The notes under the pieces are model-generated. The model worked only from the letters and a program-made list of their open reading frames with translations. It did no database searches and was not told where the DNA came from. DNA of 64,000 nt from Halobiforma lacisalsi AJ5 (lineage in GTDB: Archaea; Halobacteriota; Halobacteria; Halobacteriales; Natrialbaceae). The translations under genes and the position numbers were made by a program. Shown here piece after piece: positions 1-9,177 of the stretch. The number at the start of each line of letters is the position of its first letter. Position 1 is the stretch's first letter. The stretch covers positions 4,092,001 to 4,156,000 of the forward strand of contig NZ_CP019285.1 of assembly GCF_000226975.2 (NCBI RefSeq), given 5' to 3'.

Positions 1-623
1 AAGCCGGCGATCAGCGAGCCGAGCGTCTGCCTGGCGGCCATGCCGAGTACGATCCCGAGGAACCCGGCCCCGACGAGCAGGCCGCCGAGATCGACCCGCC
101 ACAGCGAGAGCGTCGCGAGGCCGACCGCGATGAAGATCGTCACCTGCAACACCCGGAAGACGACGCCCTCCTGGTGGGCCGTCACGTAGTTCGCGTCCGC
201 GAGCCAGTCCTCGAGGCGCTGCTCGAGGTATCGCGTCCCGACGACGGCGCCGGTCAGGAGCCCGACCGTCAGAAGCACTTTGAGGAAGTACGGGAGCACC
301 TCGGCGAACCCGGAGACGGCAAGCGCCGCCAGCGAGGCGTATCCCCAGACGACGAGCAACCCGAGGCCGGTTGCGGCGAGCACCGCCGCCTGTAGGATCC
401 GGACCACCGCCCGCATCGGGAACGGTACATCGAGCAGGTCGTCGACGGTCTCGAGCAGGGTTCCGGCCTCGCTCTCCCGGAGGGTACGACCGACGAGAGC
501 GACGGCTCGCCGGACGACGATCGGCGCGAGGACGAAGCCCACGAGTGCTGCGACCAGAACCAGGCCTACGCTGACTGCCATCCGACCTTCCGTCGAAGTG
601 ACCGCCTCGAGGGCGGTCCGCAT
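1..623 (-). CDS. MscS-family mechanosensitive channel (C-terminus beyond left edge)
   Basis: Reading leftwards from an ATG at 623 (a second in-frame ATG lies at 581) the frame stays open to the window edge, so the C-terminus is missing. It encodes several hydrophobic segments and then GFLGIVLGMAARQTLGSLIAGF-like sequence. The Gly/Ala-rich helix followed by Q-x-x-L/G-S-L-x-A-G is the pore helix (TM3) signature of MscS channels, which release ions and solutes from the cytoplasmic membrane on osmotic downshift. Family assignment rests on this helix only because the beta-domain is off the edge. Start choice between 623, 581 and an upstream GTG is uncertain. Confidence 0.75.
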   Translation of the reverse strand, partial: MRTALEAVTSTEGRMAVSVGLVLVAALVGFVLAPIVVRRAVALVGRTLRESEAGTLLETVDDLLDVPFPMRAVVRILQAAVLAATGLGLLVVWGYASLAALAVSGFAEVLPYFLKVLLTVGLLTGAVVGTRYLEQRLEDWLADANYVTAHQEGVVFRVLQVTIFIAVGLATLSLWRVDLGGLLVGAGFLGIVLGMAARQTLGSLIAG

Positions 624-741
624 CGTATCGACGCTTTCGAGCACCGTTCCCCACTCGCGACCGTGTCCAGTTAACGCTGGTTGCCGATTCCTTGCGAATC
701 CGTGCACTGTCCCTACGCCGGTTCCGGCCGAACGTCCCGCT

Positions 742-1236
742 ATGAGCGATACCCGATACGAGGAAGGCGACCAGGTGGCCGCGCCCGACGGGAGTGGCGT
801 CGTGGCTGCCGTCCTGACCGACGACTTCGAGTTCCCGCAGGGTGGCAGCGACGGAGACGAGGGTGGGGAGGACCTCGTCCCGGTCGACGCCAGCGACGAC
901 CGACCGGCCTACGTCGTCGGCCTCGAGACCGTCGGCTCCAGGGTCTACCGTGCGTCGGCACTCGAGAAGACTGATCTCGAGGACGAAGAGGCGACCGACG
1001 CGACGGACGGCGACGCGCTGACTGACGTCGTCGACGAAGACGTCGACGCGCTCGACGGGCTTCCGGAGGGGTGGGACCGCGACAGCGTCCTCGAGTACTG
1101 GTCGTCGATCGGCGGCTCCTGGGAGTCCTGCGTCGACGATATGACCGACGAGTTCGACGAGGAACGAGCGAAGGAACACTGCTCGGCGATGAAAGACGAG
1201 GTGTTGCGGACGACGCGGTGGCGAAATCGGTTCTGA
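742..1236 (+). CDS. Acidic haloarchaeal protein of unknown function
   Basis: This encodes a 164-aa, strongly acidic soluble protein starting at ATG 742. The N-terminal part (about residues 1-75) reads like a small beta domain with EGDQVAAPDGSGVV, a pattern seen in haloarchaeal 'DUF' proteins with SH3-like folds. The second half carries a compact motif of aromatic and Cys residues (YWSSIGGSWESC...HCSAMKDEV) around residues 120-155 that looks like a separate small helical domain. No signal peptide or membrane segment is visible. It is convergent with the amphi-Trp gene. I do not recognise a function. Confidence 0.7.
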   Translation: MSDTRYEEGDQVAAPDGSGVVAAVLTDDFEFPQGGSDGDEGGEDLVPVDASDDRPAYVVGLETVGSRVYRASALEKTDLEDEEATDATDGDALTDVVDEDVDALDGLPEGWDRDSVLEYWSSIGGSWESCVDDMTDEFDEERAKEHCSAMKDEVLRTTRWRNRF

Positions 1237-1246
1237 TCGCGGGTCG

Positions 1247-1705
1247 TCAGGAATCCTCGTCGTCTTCGGCGTCCTCCTCCATATCGACCGACGACTCCTC
1301 GCCGGGAATCGTCCACTCGAGTTCGACCTCGAGTTCGAACTCGTCGCCCTCGTCCTCGTGTTCGCGCTCGAGTTCGATCTCGTACTCTACGATCTCGTCG
1401 CCAGCGGGCGTCGGAACCGTTACGGAGGTGCCTTCGGCCTCGAGTGTCAGTTCGCCTCCCTCTCGGTCGTCACTGTCACCGCCCTCGGCGGCCTCCTCGA
1501 GGGCGTCTGCGAGTTCGCGGAGGCTGTCCGGTACCTCTCGGAGCGGGACCTCGAGTTCGGTCTCGAGGAGTTCTTCTTCCTCTTCCTCTTCCTCTTCCTC
1601 TTCCTCCTCTTCTTCCTCTACCTCGTCTTCGGATTCGGATTCGGTCTCCTCGTCGTCTTCGATCTCGGTCTCGCTCTGGGGATCGTGTTCGTCGTCGGAC
1701 ATCAC
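1247..1705 (-). CDS. Amphi-Trp domain protein with poly-Glu linker
   Basis: This encodes a 152-aa, extremely acidic protein. Residues about 50-120 match the amphi-Trp domain of haloarchaea: an amphipathic helix (PDSLRELADALEEAAEG), then beta strands including GGELTLEAEGTSVTV, and a paired W at the end (LEWTI). The N-terminal third is a low-complexity acidic stretch with an almost uninterrupted run of about 18 Glu residues encoded by GAG/GAA triplets. The function of amphi-Trp proteins is not established. Two adjacent ATG codons (1705 and 1702) could each start translation. Confidence 0.75.
   Translation of the reverse strand: MMSDDEHDPQSETEIEDDEETESESEDEVEEEEEEEEEEEEEEEELLETELEVPLREVPDSLRELADALEEAAEGGDSDDREGGELTLEAEGTSVTVPTPAGDEIVEYEIELEREHEDEGDEFELEVELEWTIPGEESSVDMEEDAEDDEDS
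1561..1622. repeat. CTC/TTC (GAG/GAA) trinucleotide tract
   Basis: An imperfect triplet tract that, on the minus strand, encodes the poly-Glu run of the amphi-Trp protein. It mixes GAG and GAA codons, so replication slippage could change length in frame. Confidence 0.85.
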
Positions 1706-1844
1706 TCGAGGGTTCCACGCCGACCGACAAAAATCCGCGCGCCGATCTCGAGCGCGGGTGACGTCTTCGCTGTGGGCAGGGACGGGGAACGGGAAATGAG
1801 GGACGGGAACGAGGGACTTAGTTGCCGGCGGTCGTACGCCCGCC

Positions 1845-2423
1845 GTGGACCTGGAGTACGAGATACTCGGCTGGCCGACGGACGGACCGACGCTCCGGCT
1901 CGATCACGAGCGGTTCAGCTACGCCGGCAAGTTCGTCATGTCGAACACGGGGAAGGCAGTCGCCCGCGAGGCCGACGAAGCCGAACGGGGAACGGAAACG
2001 GGGGGCATCGTCGCCGCCCTCGCGTTCAACGAGGATCGAACCGACGAGGGCACGCTGTGGCTGCGCTACGTCACCGTCGCGCTCGACCGCCGCGGCGAGG
2101 GGATCGGACCGCGGCTCTGTCGGCTCGTCCGGGACCGCGCGCTCGAGCGCGGCTACGAGCGACTCCGGATCGCGGTCAACAACCCCTTCGCCTACGAGGC
2201 GCTGTACCGCGCCGGATTCGGCTACACCGGGGAGACGACGGGGATCGCGGAACTGGTACTCGAGTATCCGCGGCCGACGGGCGATGGCGGGTCGGACCCC
2301 ATCGAACGCTATCGGGCGGGACTCGAGGAGTTTCGCGATCGCGACCTCTCGGTCGAGGAGGAGGCGTTCCTCGAGGACCGAGCCGAAGGCGAACCACCCG
2401 CGGCGGATCGAACGGAATCGTAG
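1845..2423 (+). CDS. GNAT-family N-acetyltransferase
   Basis: This encodes a 192-aa protein starting at GTG 1845. It contains the GNAT core: a beta4 strand (TLWLRYVTVAL) followed by the acetyl-CoA pyrophosphate loop RRGEGIGPRL, the helix LCRLVRDRALERG, then beta5 RLRIAVNN and the conserved FAYEALYRAGF helix that closes the acetyl-CoA pocket. The substrate cannot be told. The C-terminal 50 residues are an acidic extension outside the fold. No strongly linked neighbours; the downstream gene is convergent. Confidence 0.85.
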   Translation: MDLEYEILGWPTDGPTLRLDHERFSYAGKFVMSNTGKAVAREADEAERGTETGGIVAALAFNEDRTDEGTLWLRYVTVALDRRGEGIGPRLCRLVRDRALERGYERLRIAVNNPFAYEALYRAGFGYTGETTGIAELVLEYPRPTGDGGSDPIERYRAGLEEFRDRDLSVEEEAFLEDRAEGEPPAADRTES

Positions 2424-2443
2424 ACCACCGAGCGCTGCTGAGC

Positions 2444-3289
2444 CTATCCCCCCTCGTAGAATCGGGCGACGACCGCCGCCTGTGCCGTTCCGGCGAGGGT
2501 CACGCTCGCGACGGTGCCGACGCCGAGCGCGAGTGTAGAGCGGGAAACGGCGGTCGCGGCCGACACGGGGGCCGCGGCGAGGACGCCGAGACAGAGGACC
2601 AGCACCACGCTCGAGAACGGTCGAGCGGCCGCGACGGCGAGACTCTCGCGGACCGCCCGGACGGGACGATTCCCGCCGACGACGATCGACGCGGGCGCGA
2701 CCAGCAACGCGGCCCCGACGACTACCGCGGCGACGACCGGCAGCGCTGTGCCGAGTCCGAACCCGTACTCGTACCCGTTCCAGCGCCCGAAAGCGACCGC
2801 GATCGCGAAGGGAAGCGCCTGGACCGCGAGGACGTACGCTGCGAGCCAGCCGAGACGGGCTGCCGGCGGGCAATGGCCGCGCTCGCTCGCCGCCGTCCGG
2901 AGACCGATTCCGAAGGTGAGGGCCGTGACGACAGCGATCGTCGCCTGCCAGCCGACGAACCCGGCGGTGTACTCGAGTTCCAGGCCGTACAGCAGCGTCG
3001 GCGAGAGTTCGATTGCGGGCTCGAGGCGGGGAACCAGCGGAATCGGAATCGCGAACGAGCCGTGGGCGACCGACGCGATGCCGACGGGATAGGGCGTCTC
3101 GATCCTGCCGAGCGTACTGACTGCGCCGACGATCCCGGCAAGGAGGAAGGGGATGACGGCTGCCGGTCGGTCGCGAACTGTGTTAGCCGCCGATCGAAGG
3201 GTCCCTACGAAGTCCGGGCTCGAGTCGCTGCCGGATCCGGTATCGCCCGGCTCGTTCGTGTCCCGATCGGAGGGTTCGAAACCGCTCAT
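2444..3289 (-). CDS. Haloarchaeal multi-spanning membrane protein
   Basis: This encodes a 281-aa protein with a roughly 30-residue Ser/Asp-rich cytosolic N-terminus and about six hydrophobic segments, beginning with the AAVIPFLLAGIVGAVSTLG helix and ending with an Ala/Val-rich helix. It resembles the uncharacterised haloarchaeal proteins with a repeated helical membrane core (DUF7847-like), but I assign no function. It starts one base after the stop region of the PQQ-propeller lipoprotein gene on the same strand, so the two are probably cotranscribed. Confidence 0.75.
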   Translation of the reverse strand: MSGFEPSDRDTNEPGDTGSGSDSSPDFVGTLRSAANTVRDRPAAVIPFLLAGIVGAVSTLGRIETPYPVGIASVAHGSFAIPIPLVPRLEPAIELSPTLLYGLELEYTAGFVGWQATIAVVTALTFGIGLRTAASERGHCPPAARLGWLAAYVLAVQALPFAIAVAFGRWNGYEYGFGLGTALPVVAAVVVGAALLVAPASIVVGGNRPVRAVRESLAVAAARPFSSVVLVLCLGVLAAAPVSAATAVSRSTLALGVGTVASVTLAGTAQAAVVARFYEGG

Positions 3290-3290
3290 T

Positions 3291-4709
3291 TCAGGCCACC
3301 TCGAGCCCGTACAGCGCGAGGGTCGTTCCGACGACGAGACGATCGTCCGCGACGACCGCGGGCGTCACCGCGGCCCGTTCCGTCTCGCCCCCGCCTGAGG
3401 TTCCGACGGTCTCGGTGAACGTCCACAGGTGGTCGCCGGTCGTCCCCTCGAGCGCGTGCAATCCGCGTTCGCCCGGGACGAGCACCGCGTTCCCGGCGAC
3501 CGTCGGTGGTTGCCCCCCGGCGAGTGGTGGGCCACGCGTCGGGTCCTCGAGCACGCGTTCCCAGCGGACGCGCCCGTCCTCGATGTCCAGCGCCGTGATC
3601 GCGAGCGGGTCGGTCCCCTCCTGTGAGACGGTCGCGACGGAGTACAGCCGGTCGTCTCCGGCGGCGAGCCCGACGTGGGCCGAGCGCGACAGCGTTCGCT
3701 TCCAGCCGCGTTCGCCCGAGGCGGCGTCGACCGCGAGCAGCCGCAGCTCCCGCTCCGCGTTCATCGAAACGGCATACACCGTGCCGTCGCGTGCGAGCAG
3801 TCCGTTCGGTTCGCCGCTCGAGCGCGCCCGTGCGTCGGTCGTTCGCCCGTCGACGGTCCACTCGAGCGAGCCCGTGGCGCGATCGAGACCGATCAGGTAC
3901 GGCGCTGTGAACAGCCGTCCCGCGACGACGACCGTGTCGGTCGCCTCGTCGACGACGTGGCCGAGCGGGCCGACGCCGTGATCCCAGTCGTCCGGGGCCG
4001 CGTCCTCGAGGTCGTACCGCCAGCGCGGGTTGCCGTCGTCGGCTCGAACGGCGGAGACGGAGTCGGAAATGGCGTGGAGGGTGACGAGGTCGCCGGCGAC
4101 CGCGACCGGCGCGGACGAGACGGAGGTGAACTCCGGGCCGAGGGAGCGGGAACCGATCCCGGCGGCGTCGGTGCCGACGGTCTCCCCGTCGGACCACCAC
4201 CGCAGCAACCCGTCGCCGAACCCCGAGATTTCACCGGGGAAGCGTTTCGGGGCGGCCGCGTAGCCGGCGATCGCCTCGCCGTAGGGGACGACCAGCGTTC
4301 CGTCGCGGTAGATCTCCGTCCGCGGGAGCGCCATCGGGCCGGTTCCCCGGCCGAACCCTCCGTAGGTGTTCGTGAGCCGGCCCGCTCCCGTCTCGAGGTC
4401 GAGGACGAAGAGGCCGTTCGCGTACTGGCAGTAGACGGTTCCGTCGGCGACGACGGGCGGCCGCCAGCCGGACGCGCCGACCTGCCGATCCCAGACGACT
4501 TCGGGCTCCTCGCGCGGAACGTCGATGTCCGGAACGTATCGTGACCGACCCGGGTCGCGGCCGTACATGCGCCACTCGTCGTCCCGATCGGTCGCCGGCC
4601 GCTCGGAGCCGTCGGAACGGCTGGCTCCGAGACAGCCCGCACCGAGAAGGGAGCCGAGTCCGGCGAGCAACGCCCGCCGACTGGGAGCCGATTCGGGGAC
4701 CTGAGTCAT
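3291..4709 (-). CDS. Tat-exported lipoprotein with PQQ-like beta-propeller
   Basis: This encodes a 472-aa protein. The N-terminus has a twin-arginine signal (SRRALLAGLGSLLGAGCLG) ending in a lipobox Cys, so it is predicted to be exported folded by Tat and lipid-anchored outside the membrane. The rest is built of repeats of the PQQ/quinoprotein type, each with a strand-forming 'VVADGTVYCQYANG'-like segment and a W-containing turn (for example ASGERGWKRTL and TTGDHLWTF), making a seven- or eight-bladed propeller. Such haloarchaeal proteins may bind PQQ-like ligands or act as scaffolds; no catalytic residues are obvious. It heads a two-gene unit with the membrane protein that follows it. Confidence 0.85.
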   Translation of the reverse strand: MTQVPESAPSRRALLAGLGSLLGAGCLGASRSDGSERPATDRDDEWRMYGRDPGRSRYVPDIDVPREEPEVVWDRQVGASGWRPPVVADGTVYCQYANGLFVLDLETGAGRLTNTYGGFGRGTGPMALPRTEIYRDGTLVVPYGEAIAGYAAAPKRFPGEISGFGDGLLRWWSDGETVGTDAAGIGSRSLGPEFTSVSSAPVAVAGDLVTLHAISDSVSAVRADDGNPRWRYDLEDAAPDDWDHGVGPLGHVVDEATDTVVVAGRLFTAPYLIGLDRATGSLEWTVDGRTTDARARSSGEPNGLLARDGTVYAVSMNAERELRLLAVDAASGERGWKRTLSRSAHVGLAAGDDRLYSVATVSQEGTDPLAITALDIEDGRVRWERVLEDPTRGPPLAGGQPPTVAGNAVLVPGERGLHALEGTTGDHLWTFTETVGTSGGGETERAAVTPAVVADDRLVVGTTLALYGLEVA

Positions 4710-4822
4710 TCGACATCACTGTCATAACTGGCTCGTAAATACTTTCTCCTCGAGCAACGCGGGCGGGAACCGGCGTTCGGGAAGCCAACGTTTCAAATCC
4801 CAGTCGCGCCAACGCACACGTA

Positions 4823-5800
4823 ATGGGAAACGCTGCACTTCGGGACATCGCGGTCATCGAGGAGATCCCCTTCGACGAGATCGAGGGTGTGGTCGCCGTC
4901 GACGCGCACAACTGGCTCTACCGGTACCTGACGACGACGGTCAAGTGGACTAACAGCGACATCTACACGACCGCCGACGGCACCGAGGTCGCCAACCTCG
5001 TCGGGATCGTTCAGGGCCTACCGAAGTTCTTCGAGAACGACGTCACGCCCGTGATGGTCTTCGACGGCGGCCCCTCCGAGCTAAAGGCCGATGAGATCGA
5101 GTCCCGGCGCGAACAGCGCCGCTCCTACGAGGAACAGCTCGAGACCGCCCGCGAGGAGGGCGACGAGGTCGCCATCGCACAACTCGAGTCCCGGACCCAG
5201 CGGCTGACGCCGACCATCCAGGAGACCAGCCGCGAGTTGCTGCGCCTGTTCGACGTGCCGATCGTCGAGGCCCCCGCGGAGGGCGAGGCCCAGGCGGCAC
5301 ACATGGTCCGACACGGCGACGCCGACTACGTCGGCTCCGAGGACTACGACGCCCTGCTGTTCGGCGCGCCGCTTACGCTGCGCCAGCTCACGAGCAAGGG
5401 CAACCCCGAACTGATGGACCTGGAGGCGACCCTCGAGGAGCACGACCTCACGCTCGAGCAACTGATCGACGCCGCCATCCTGATCGGCACGGACTTCAAC
5501 GAGGGCGTCTCCGGCATCGGCCCCAAGACCGCCATCACGGAGATCACCGAACACGGCGACCTCTGGAGCGTCCTTGAGGCCCGCGGCGACACCGTCGAGT
5601 ACGGCGACCGCGTCCGGCAACTGTTCCGCGATCCGAACGTCACCGACGACTACGAGTTCGAGACGACGCTCGATCCGGACCTCGAGGCGGCCCGCGAGTA
5701 CGTCACCGACGAGTGGGGCGTCGACCGGGACGAGGTCGCCCGCGGCTTCGAACGGATCGAAGAGAGCGTCACGCAGACGGGACTGGATCGCTGGACCTGA
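4823..5800 (+). CDS. fen: Flap endonuclease 1 (FEN-1/XPG family)
   Basis: This encodes a 325-aa enzyme, the usual length for archaeal FEN-1, which removes 5' flaps during Okazaki-fragment maturation and repair. The metal ligands are visible: Asp in [14 protein letters not shown], Asp in VMVFDGGP, the E-x-E-A pair of the I domain ([11 protein letters not shown]), Asp residues in [15 protein letters not shown] and [16 protein letters not shown], the last followed by the helix-two-turn-helix DNA clamp. The C-terminus (QTGLDRWT) resembles a short PCNA-interacting peptide with a single aromatic. The start follows conserved MGNAALRD; the gene diverges from the PQQ lipoprotein. Confidence 0.95.
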   Translation: MGNAALRDIAVIEEIPFDEIEGVVAVDAHNWLYRYLTTTVKWTNSDIYTTADGTEVANLVGIVQGLPKFFENDVTPVMVFDGGPSELKADEIESRREQRRSYEEQLETAREEGDEVAIAQLESRTQRLTPTIQETSRELLRLFDVPIVEAPAEGEAQAAHMVRHGDADYVGSEDYDALLFGAPLTLRQLTSKGNPELMDLEATLEEHDLTLEQLIDAAILIGTDFNEGVSGIGPKTAITEITEHGDLWSVLEARGDTVEYGDRVRQLFRDPNVTDDYEFETTLDPDLEAAREYVTDEWGVDRDEVARGFERIEESVTQTGLDRWT

Positions 5801-5848
5801 TACGCCCGGGCTCACGCTTCGTTTTTCGTCGTGGCGACGATCGTCCGC

Positions 5849-7039
5849 TCACCCTCCCCGTCGGAACCGCTCCGGGACGAACTCCTTGGAGGCGAGGTCG
5901 GCCGCGTTGCCGACGCCGCCGACCCCCGAGAGGTAGCCCACGCCGATGCTCGCCTTCAGCGCCTTCGCGGATCGGCCTGTGAGGACTCGAGAGCCAACCG
6001 TCGCGACCGCCTCGTCGCCGACGCTGACGATCCAGCCGGGCGATTCGAATCTGAACGACTCGAGATCGGGGCCTCCGTCGGGTGGGTGGTCGGGTTCGGG
6101 ATCGAATTCGGAATCGAGTTGTCCGTCGACCACCCGGGAGACGTTCGTCGCGACCGTCCGCGCTTCGCGGACCGCCGCCTGCGCGCTCGCCGGGACGAAC
6201 TCCTCGTCGGCGTCGACCACCCGGGCCGCGTCGCCGACGACGAACGTCCGGTCGTCGAGTCGCAGGTCGCTCCCGACCGTCGGCCGCTCCCCCTCGAGCG
6301 CGTCGGGGCCCCCGATCCCGCCGGCCCAGACGAAGGCGTCGTAGGGGAGCGTCTCGTCGGACTCGAGGAAGACACGGTCGTCGTCGGCGCGCTGGACCGC
6401 CGTCGCGGTGCGAACCTCGACGCCCTGGTCCTCGAGCGCGTCCCGGACGGCCCGCTGGAAGTTCGCCGGGAAGTTCGGCGCGACGCGTTCGCGCTGCTCT
6501 ATGAGCGTGATCGTCGCCCGACTCCCCTCTTCACGGACGAGTTCGGCCAGTTCGCCGGCGATCTGGATCCCCGAGAGACCGGCCCCGCCGACGACGATCC
6601 GCGGCGTTTGCCCGTCGTAGTCCCCGTGGCAGACCTCCCGAACGCGCTTCCGGATCCGGTTCGCGTGTCGCAGTCGCTTGAGCGGCAGGGAGTGGTCGCG
6701 GACGCCCTCGAGACCGTAGTACGCCGTGCGGGCACCGAGACAGATCGCCGCGACGTCGTACTCGAGCCGGCCGCTCGAGAGGGAAACGACCCGTCGCTCC
6801 CGGTCGATCCCCTCCACGCGGGCGACGCGGACGCTCGCCCGGTCGAGGGCGGCGGGGAGCGAGACGGTGATCGCGTCGGCGAGTTCCGGACGCCTGATGA
6901 CGCGGTGGAGTTCGTGCTGGACGAGGTGGTCCGGCGTCTCGTTGACCAGCGTCAACTCGGCGTCGGCCGGCAACGACCGCTCGAGCAGTCGCGTCAGGGT
7001 CAATCCGGCGTAGCCACCGCCGAGAACGACGACGTGCAT
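5849..7039 (-). CDS. FAD-dependent NAD(P)H dehydrogenase, NDH-2-like
   Basis: This encodes a 396-aa flavoprotein that starts at ATG 7039, directly before the FAD-binding Rossmann motif VVVLGGGYAGL. A second GxGxxG (VVGGAGLSGIQIAGELAEL, about residue 150) binds NAD(P)H. The third conserved block, FVVGDAARV, holds the Asp that contacts FAD ribitol. The arrangement is that of type II NADH:quinone oxidoreductases and related disulfide-reductase-fold enzymes, which pass electrons to menaquinone without pumping ions. An upstream in-frame GTG at 7135 is less likely because a TATA box lies at 7063-7070, which would give a nearly leaderless mRNA for 7039. Confidence 0.85.
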   Translation of the reverse strand: MHVVVLGGGYAGLTLTRLLERSLPADAELTLVNETPDHLVQHELHRVIRRPELADAITVSLPAALDRASVRVARVEGIDRERRVVSLSSGRLEYDVAAICLGARTAYYGLEGVRDHSLPLKRLRHANRIRKRVREVCHGDYDGQTPRIVVGGAGLSGIQIAGELAELVREEGSRATITLIEQRERVAPNFPANFQRAVRDALEDQGVEVRTATAVQRADDDRVFLESDETLPYDAFVWAGGIGGPDALEGERPTVGSDLRLDDRTFVVGDAARVVDADEEFVPASAQAAVREARTVATNVSRVVDGQLDSEFDPEPDHPPDGGPDLESFRFESPGWIVSVGDEAVATVGSRVLTGRSAKALKASIGVGYLSGVGGVGNAADLASKEFVPERFRRGG

Positions 7040-7062
7040 ACCGGACGTTGGGATTCCACGCC

Positions 7063-7070
7063 CATATACT
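7063..7070 (-). promoter_or_regulatory. TATA box of the NDH-2-like gene
   Basis: The minus-strand sequence AGTATATG is centred about 28 nt before ATG 7039, the spacing expected for leaderless haloarchaeal transcripts. It lies in the short divergent gap shared with the M24 peptidase, which has its own AT-rich element (aactttacc, 7099-7107). Confidence 0.6.
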
Positions 7071-7127
7071 GGCAGCCAAACGGTCGGTATCGGCGGGAAC
7101 TTTACCCCTGCTCCCGAATCGACGGCT

Positions 7128-8252
7128 ATGACCACGGATCAGTCCGACGACGTCGTCCAGCGTCGACTCGAGCGTGCCCGCGACCGGCTCTCGGAGCGGG
7201 GGATCGACGCTCTCGTCTGTTTCCCGAGTTCGAACATGGGCTACCTCGCGGGCTTCGAGGAGGAGCCGATGGAACGGCACCTGTTCCTGTTCGTCACGCC
7301 CGAGACCGAACTGTTCGTCGCCCCCGAGATGTACGACGACCAGCTCCGTGACGCCTCGCCGGTGACCGACATCCGCACCTGGAGCGACGGCGACGACCCT
7401 GTCGCGCTGGTGGAACGGGTCGGCGACGAACTCGGCCTCTCGGGGGGTCGTCTGCTGGTCGACGACCGGATGTGGGCGCTGTTCACCCAGGACCTCCGTA
7501 CGGCGTTCCCCGAGGCCTCGTTCGGCCTGGCCAGCGAGGTCACCGAGGAACTGCGGCTCCGCAAGGACGAGGCCGAACTCGAGGCCTTGCGCGAGGCCGC
7601 CGAAATCTCCGATACGGTCAGCGAGGAGATCCGCGCGCTCGGGGCCGAGGCGATCGGCATGACCGAAAACGAACTCGCGGCCGAGATCGAGGAGCGACTC
7701 GCCGACGCGGGCGGCGAAGGAGTCTCCTTCGAGACCGTCGTCGGCTCCGGGCCGAACGGCGCGCGGCCCCACCACCGCAGCGGCGATCGGACCATCGAGG
7801 CCGGCGACCCGGTCGTCCTCGACTTCGGCACCCGGGCCGGCGGTTATCCGGGCGACCAGACCCGCACCGTCGTCTTCGACGGCGAACCACCGGCGGCGTT
7901 CGAGGAAGTCCACGACGCAGTCCTCGAGGCGCACAACGCGGCTGTCGAGGCCGTCGAGCCCGGCGTGCCCGCCGAGGAGATCGACCGGGTCGCCCGCGAC
8001 GTCCTCGAGGAGCGAGGGTACGGCGACGAATTCATCCATCGAACGGGCCACGGCGTCGGCCTGGACGTCCACGAGCCCCCCTACATCACCGCGGGCAACG
8101 ACCGCGAACTCGAGCCGGGAATGGTCTTCAGCGTCGAGCCGGGCGTCTACCTCGAGGGCGAGTTCGGCGTCCGGATCGAGGATCTGGTGGTCGTCACCGA
8201 GGACGGCCACGAGCGGCTGAACGACTCGCCGCGTACGTGGCGGCCGCTTTAA
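7128..8252 (+). CDS. M24-family aminopeptidase (Xaa-Pro dipeptidase type)
   Basis: This encodes a 374-aa protein with an N-terminal creatinase-like domain (about residues 1-130) and a C-terminal pita-bread metallopeptidase domain. The five dinuclear-metal ligands are present: Asp in VVLDFGTRAGG, Asp in YPGDQTRTVVF, His in RTGHGVGLDVHEPP, Glu in VFSVEPGVYL and Glu in GVRIEDLVVV. Such enzymes cleave Xaa-Pro dipeptides or N-terminal residues before proline in the cytoplasm. It is divergent from the NDH-2-like gene, and there is no further operon partner. Confidence 0.92.
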   Translation: MTTDQSDDVVQRRLERARDRLSERGIDALVCFPSSNMGYLAGFEEEPMERHLFLFVTPETELFVAPEMYDDQLRDASPVTDIRTWSDGDDPVALVERVGDELGLSGGRLLVDDRMWALFTQDLRTAFPEASFGLASEVTEELRLRKDEAELEALREAAEISDTVSEEIRALGAEAIGMTENELAAEIEERLADAGGEGVSFETVVGSGPNGARPHHRSGDRTIEAGDPVVLDFGTRAGGYPGDQTRTVVFDGEPPAAFEEVHDAVLEAHNAAVEAVEPGVPAEEIDRVARDVLEERGYGDEFIHRTGHGVGLDVHEPPYITAGNDRELEPGMVFSVEPGVYLEGEFGVRIEDLVVVTEDGHERLNDSPRTWRPL

Positions 8253-8496
8253 GATAGCGGCTCGAATAGCGGAGCACAGCTCCGTACGCCCGTGACTCCG
8301 GGGGTTTGGACTCCTGCCGGATCGAGAGCGTATATCTTGCAGGCAGTCGACGACGCGGCTGGTTCCCTCGATTCCGTTGTGCAGGGTGGACCGACGGCTG
8401 CTGTCGGGACCGACCCTCGAGATCAACTGGTCGGACCCGCGTCAGTTCGTCCCATCGGTCACGAAATACCGCTTACGGAAAATGGGGACAGGTCGT

Positions 8497-8778
8497 TCAG
8501 GAAGGTCTCTCGACGCCTTCCCGCTCCGTCGCGGTGTCCGTTTCCGTTCGCCCCCTGTAGGTGTTCATCCCGAGGCGGCCGTTCAACGGGCACTTCTGGG
8601 TCAGGCCGGTAACCGTCAGGATCAGGCCGACGATGGCGCCCAGCGCGACCAGTACGGGCGAAACGGCGATGACGCCGACCGCTGCCGCGACCGAAACGAC
8701 GAGGAGGACAGGCCCTACGATCAGTCGGAGGAGGCGGTCCAGGCCTCCGACGTTCTTCTCAGCCGGATAGAAACTCAT
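8497..8778 (-). CDS. DUF2892 (YgaP-like) small membrane protein
   Basis: This encodes a 93-aa protein that begins with the family hallmark EKNVGGLDRLLRL, followed by two transmembrane helices (about residues 20-62) and the conserved GLTQKCPLNGRLG motif with its single Cys. The family is common in bacteria and archaea, often beside or fused to rhodanese domains, but its role is unknown. Here it stands alone, between two intergenic stretches of more than 240 bp. Confidence 0.9.
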   Translation of the reverse strand: MSFYPAEKNVGGLDRLLRLIVGPVLLVVSVAAAVGVIAVSPVLVALGAIVGLILTVTGLTQKCPLNGRLGMNTYRGRTETDTATEREGVERPS

Positions 8779-9177
8779 TGTTCTTCACCGTATACCCCTA
8801 CGCTTCCTGAGTAAATAAAGATAGATGGGTGTTTATTAAACGTCCTCTGACGTGTCGGGGGCTGAATTGTCTGTATGCACTGAACTCGGATTGGAGTGAC
8901 GGGAAAGCGACCGTCAACGGGCAAGGCGACGGTACTACCCGCCGCGGAACGACGAACGGCCGCCGGCCGTGAGTCATACGGTTTACCGTCCGTCAGTTCC
9001 GGCGCAACCGCCGCCGGATCGCGGTTTCGTCGGTACATCGGGACAGCGATCCGTATCAGTGAACGAGCGGGCCGACGACCGGTGTGGGTGGCCGGCCGGA
9101 ACGAACGGGAAGCGGAGTGCTCAGTCTCGAGATGGACCGACGGTGTACGAACGCACCCGGAAGGTGAAATTTCGGCG
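8779..9177. other. Intergenic stretch, no gene found
   Basis: About 400 bp lie between the DUF2892 start and the end of the phosphomevalonate decarboxylase gene. Apart from the AT-rich promoter patch I see only short GC-rich inverted repeats such as ACGG-TTTA-CCGT near 8980. Open frames crossing it are antisense extensions of the decarboxylase gene. Confidence 0.6.
8809..8838 (-). promoter_or_regulatory. AT-rich promoter region of the DUF2892 gene
   Basis: This is an unusually AT-rich patch for the window. On the minus strand it reads tttaataaac ... tatctttatttactc, giving TATA-like elements 31-60 nt upstream of ATG 8778. The nearer one (8809-8823) has suitable spacing for a short leader. 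Confidence 0.5.
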
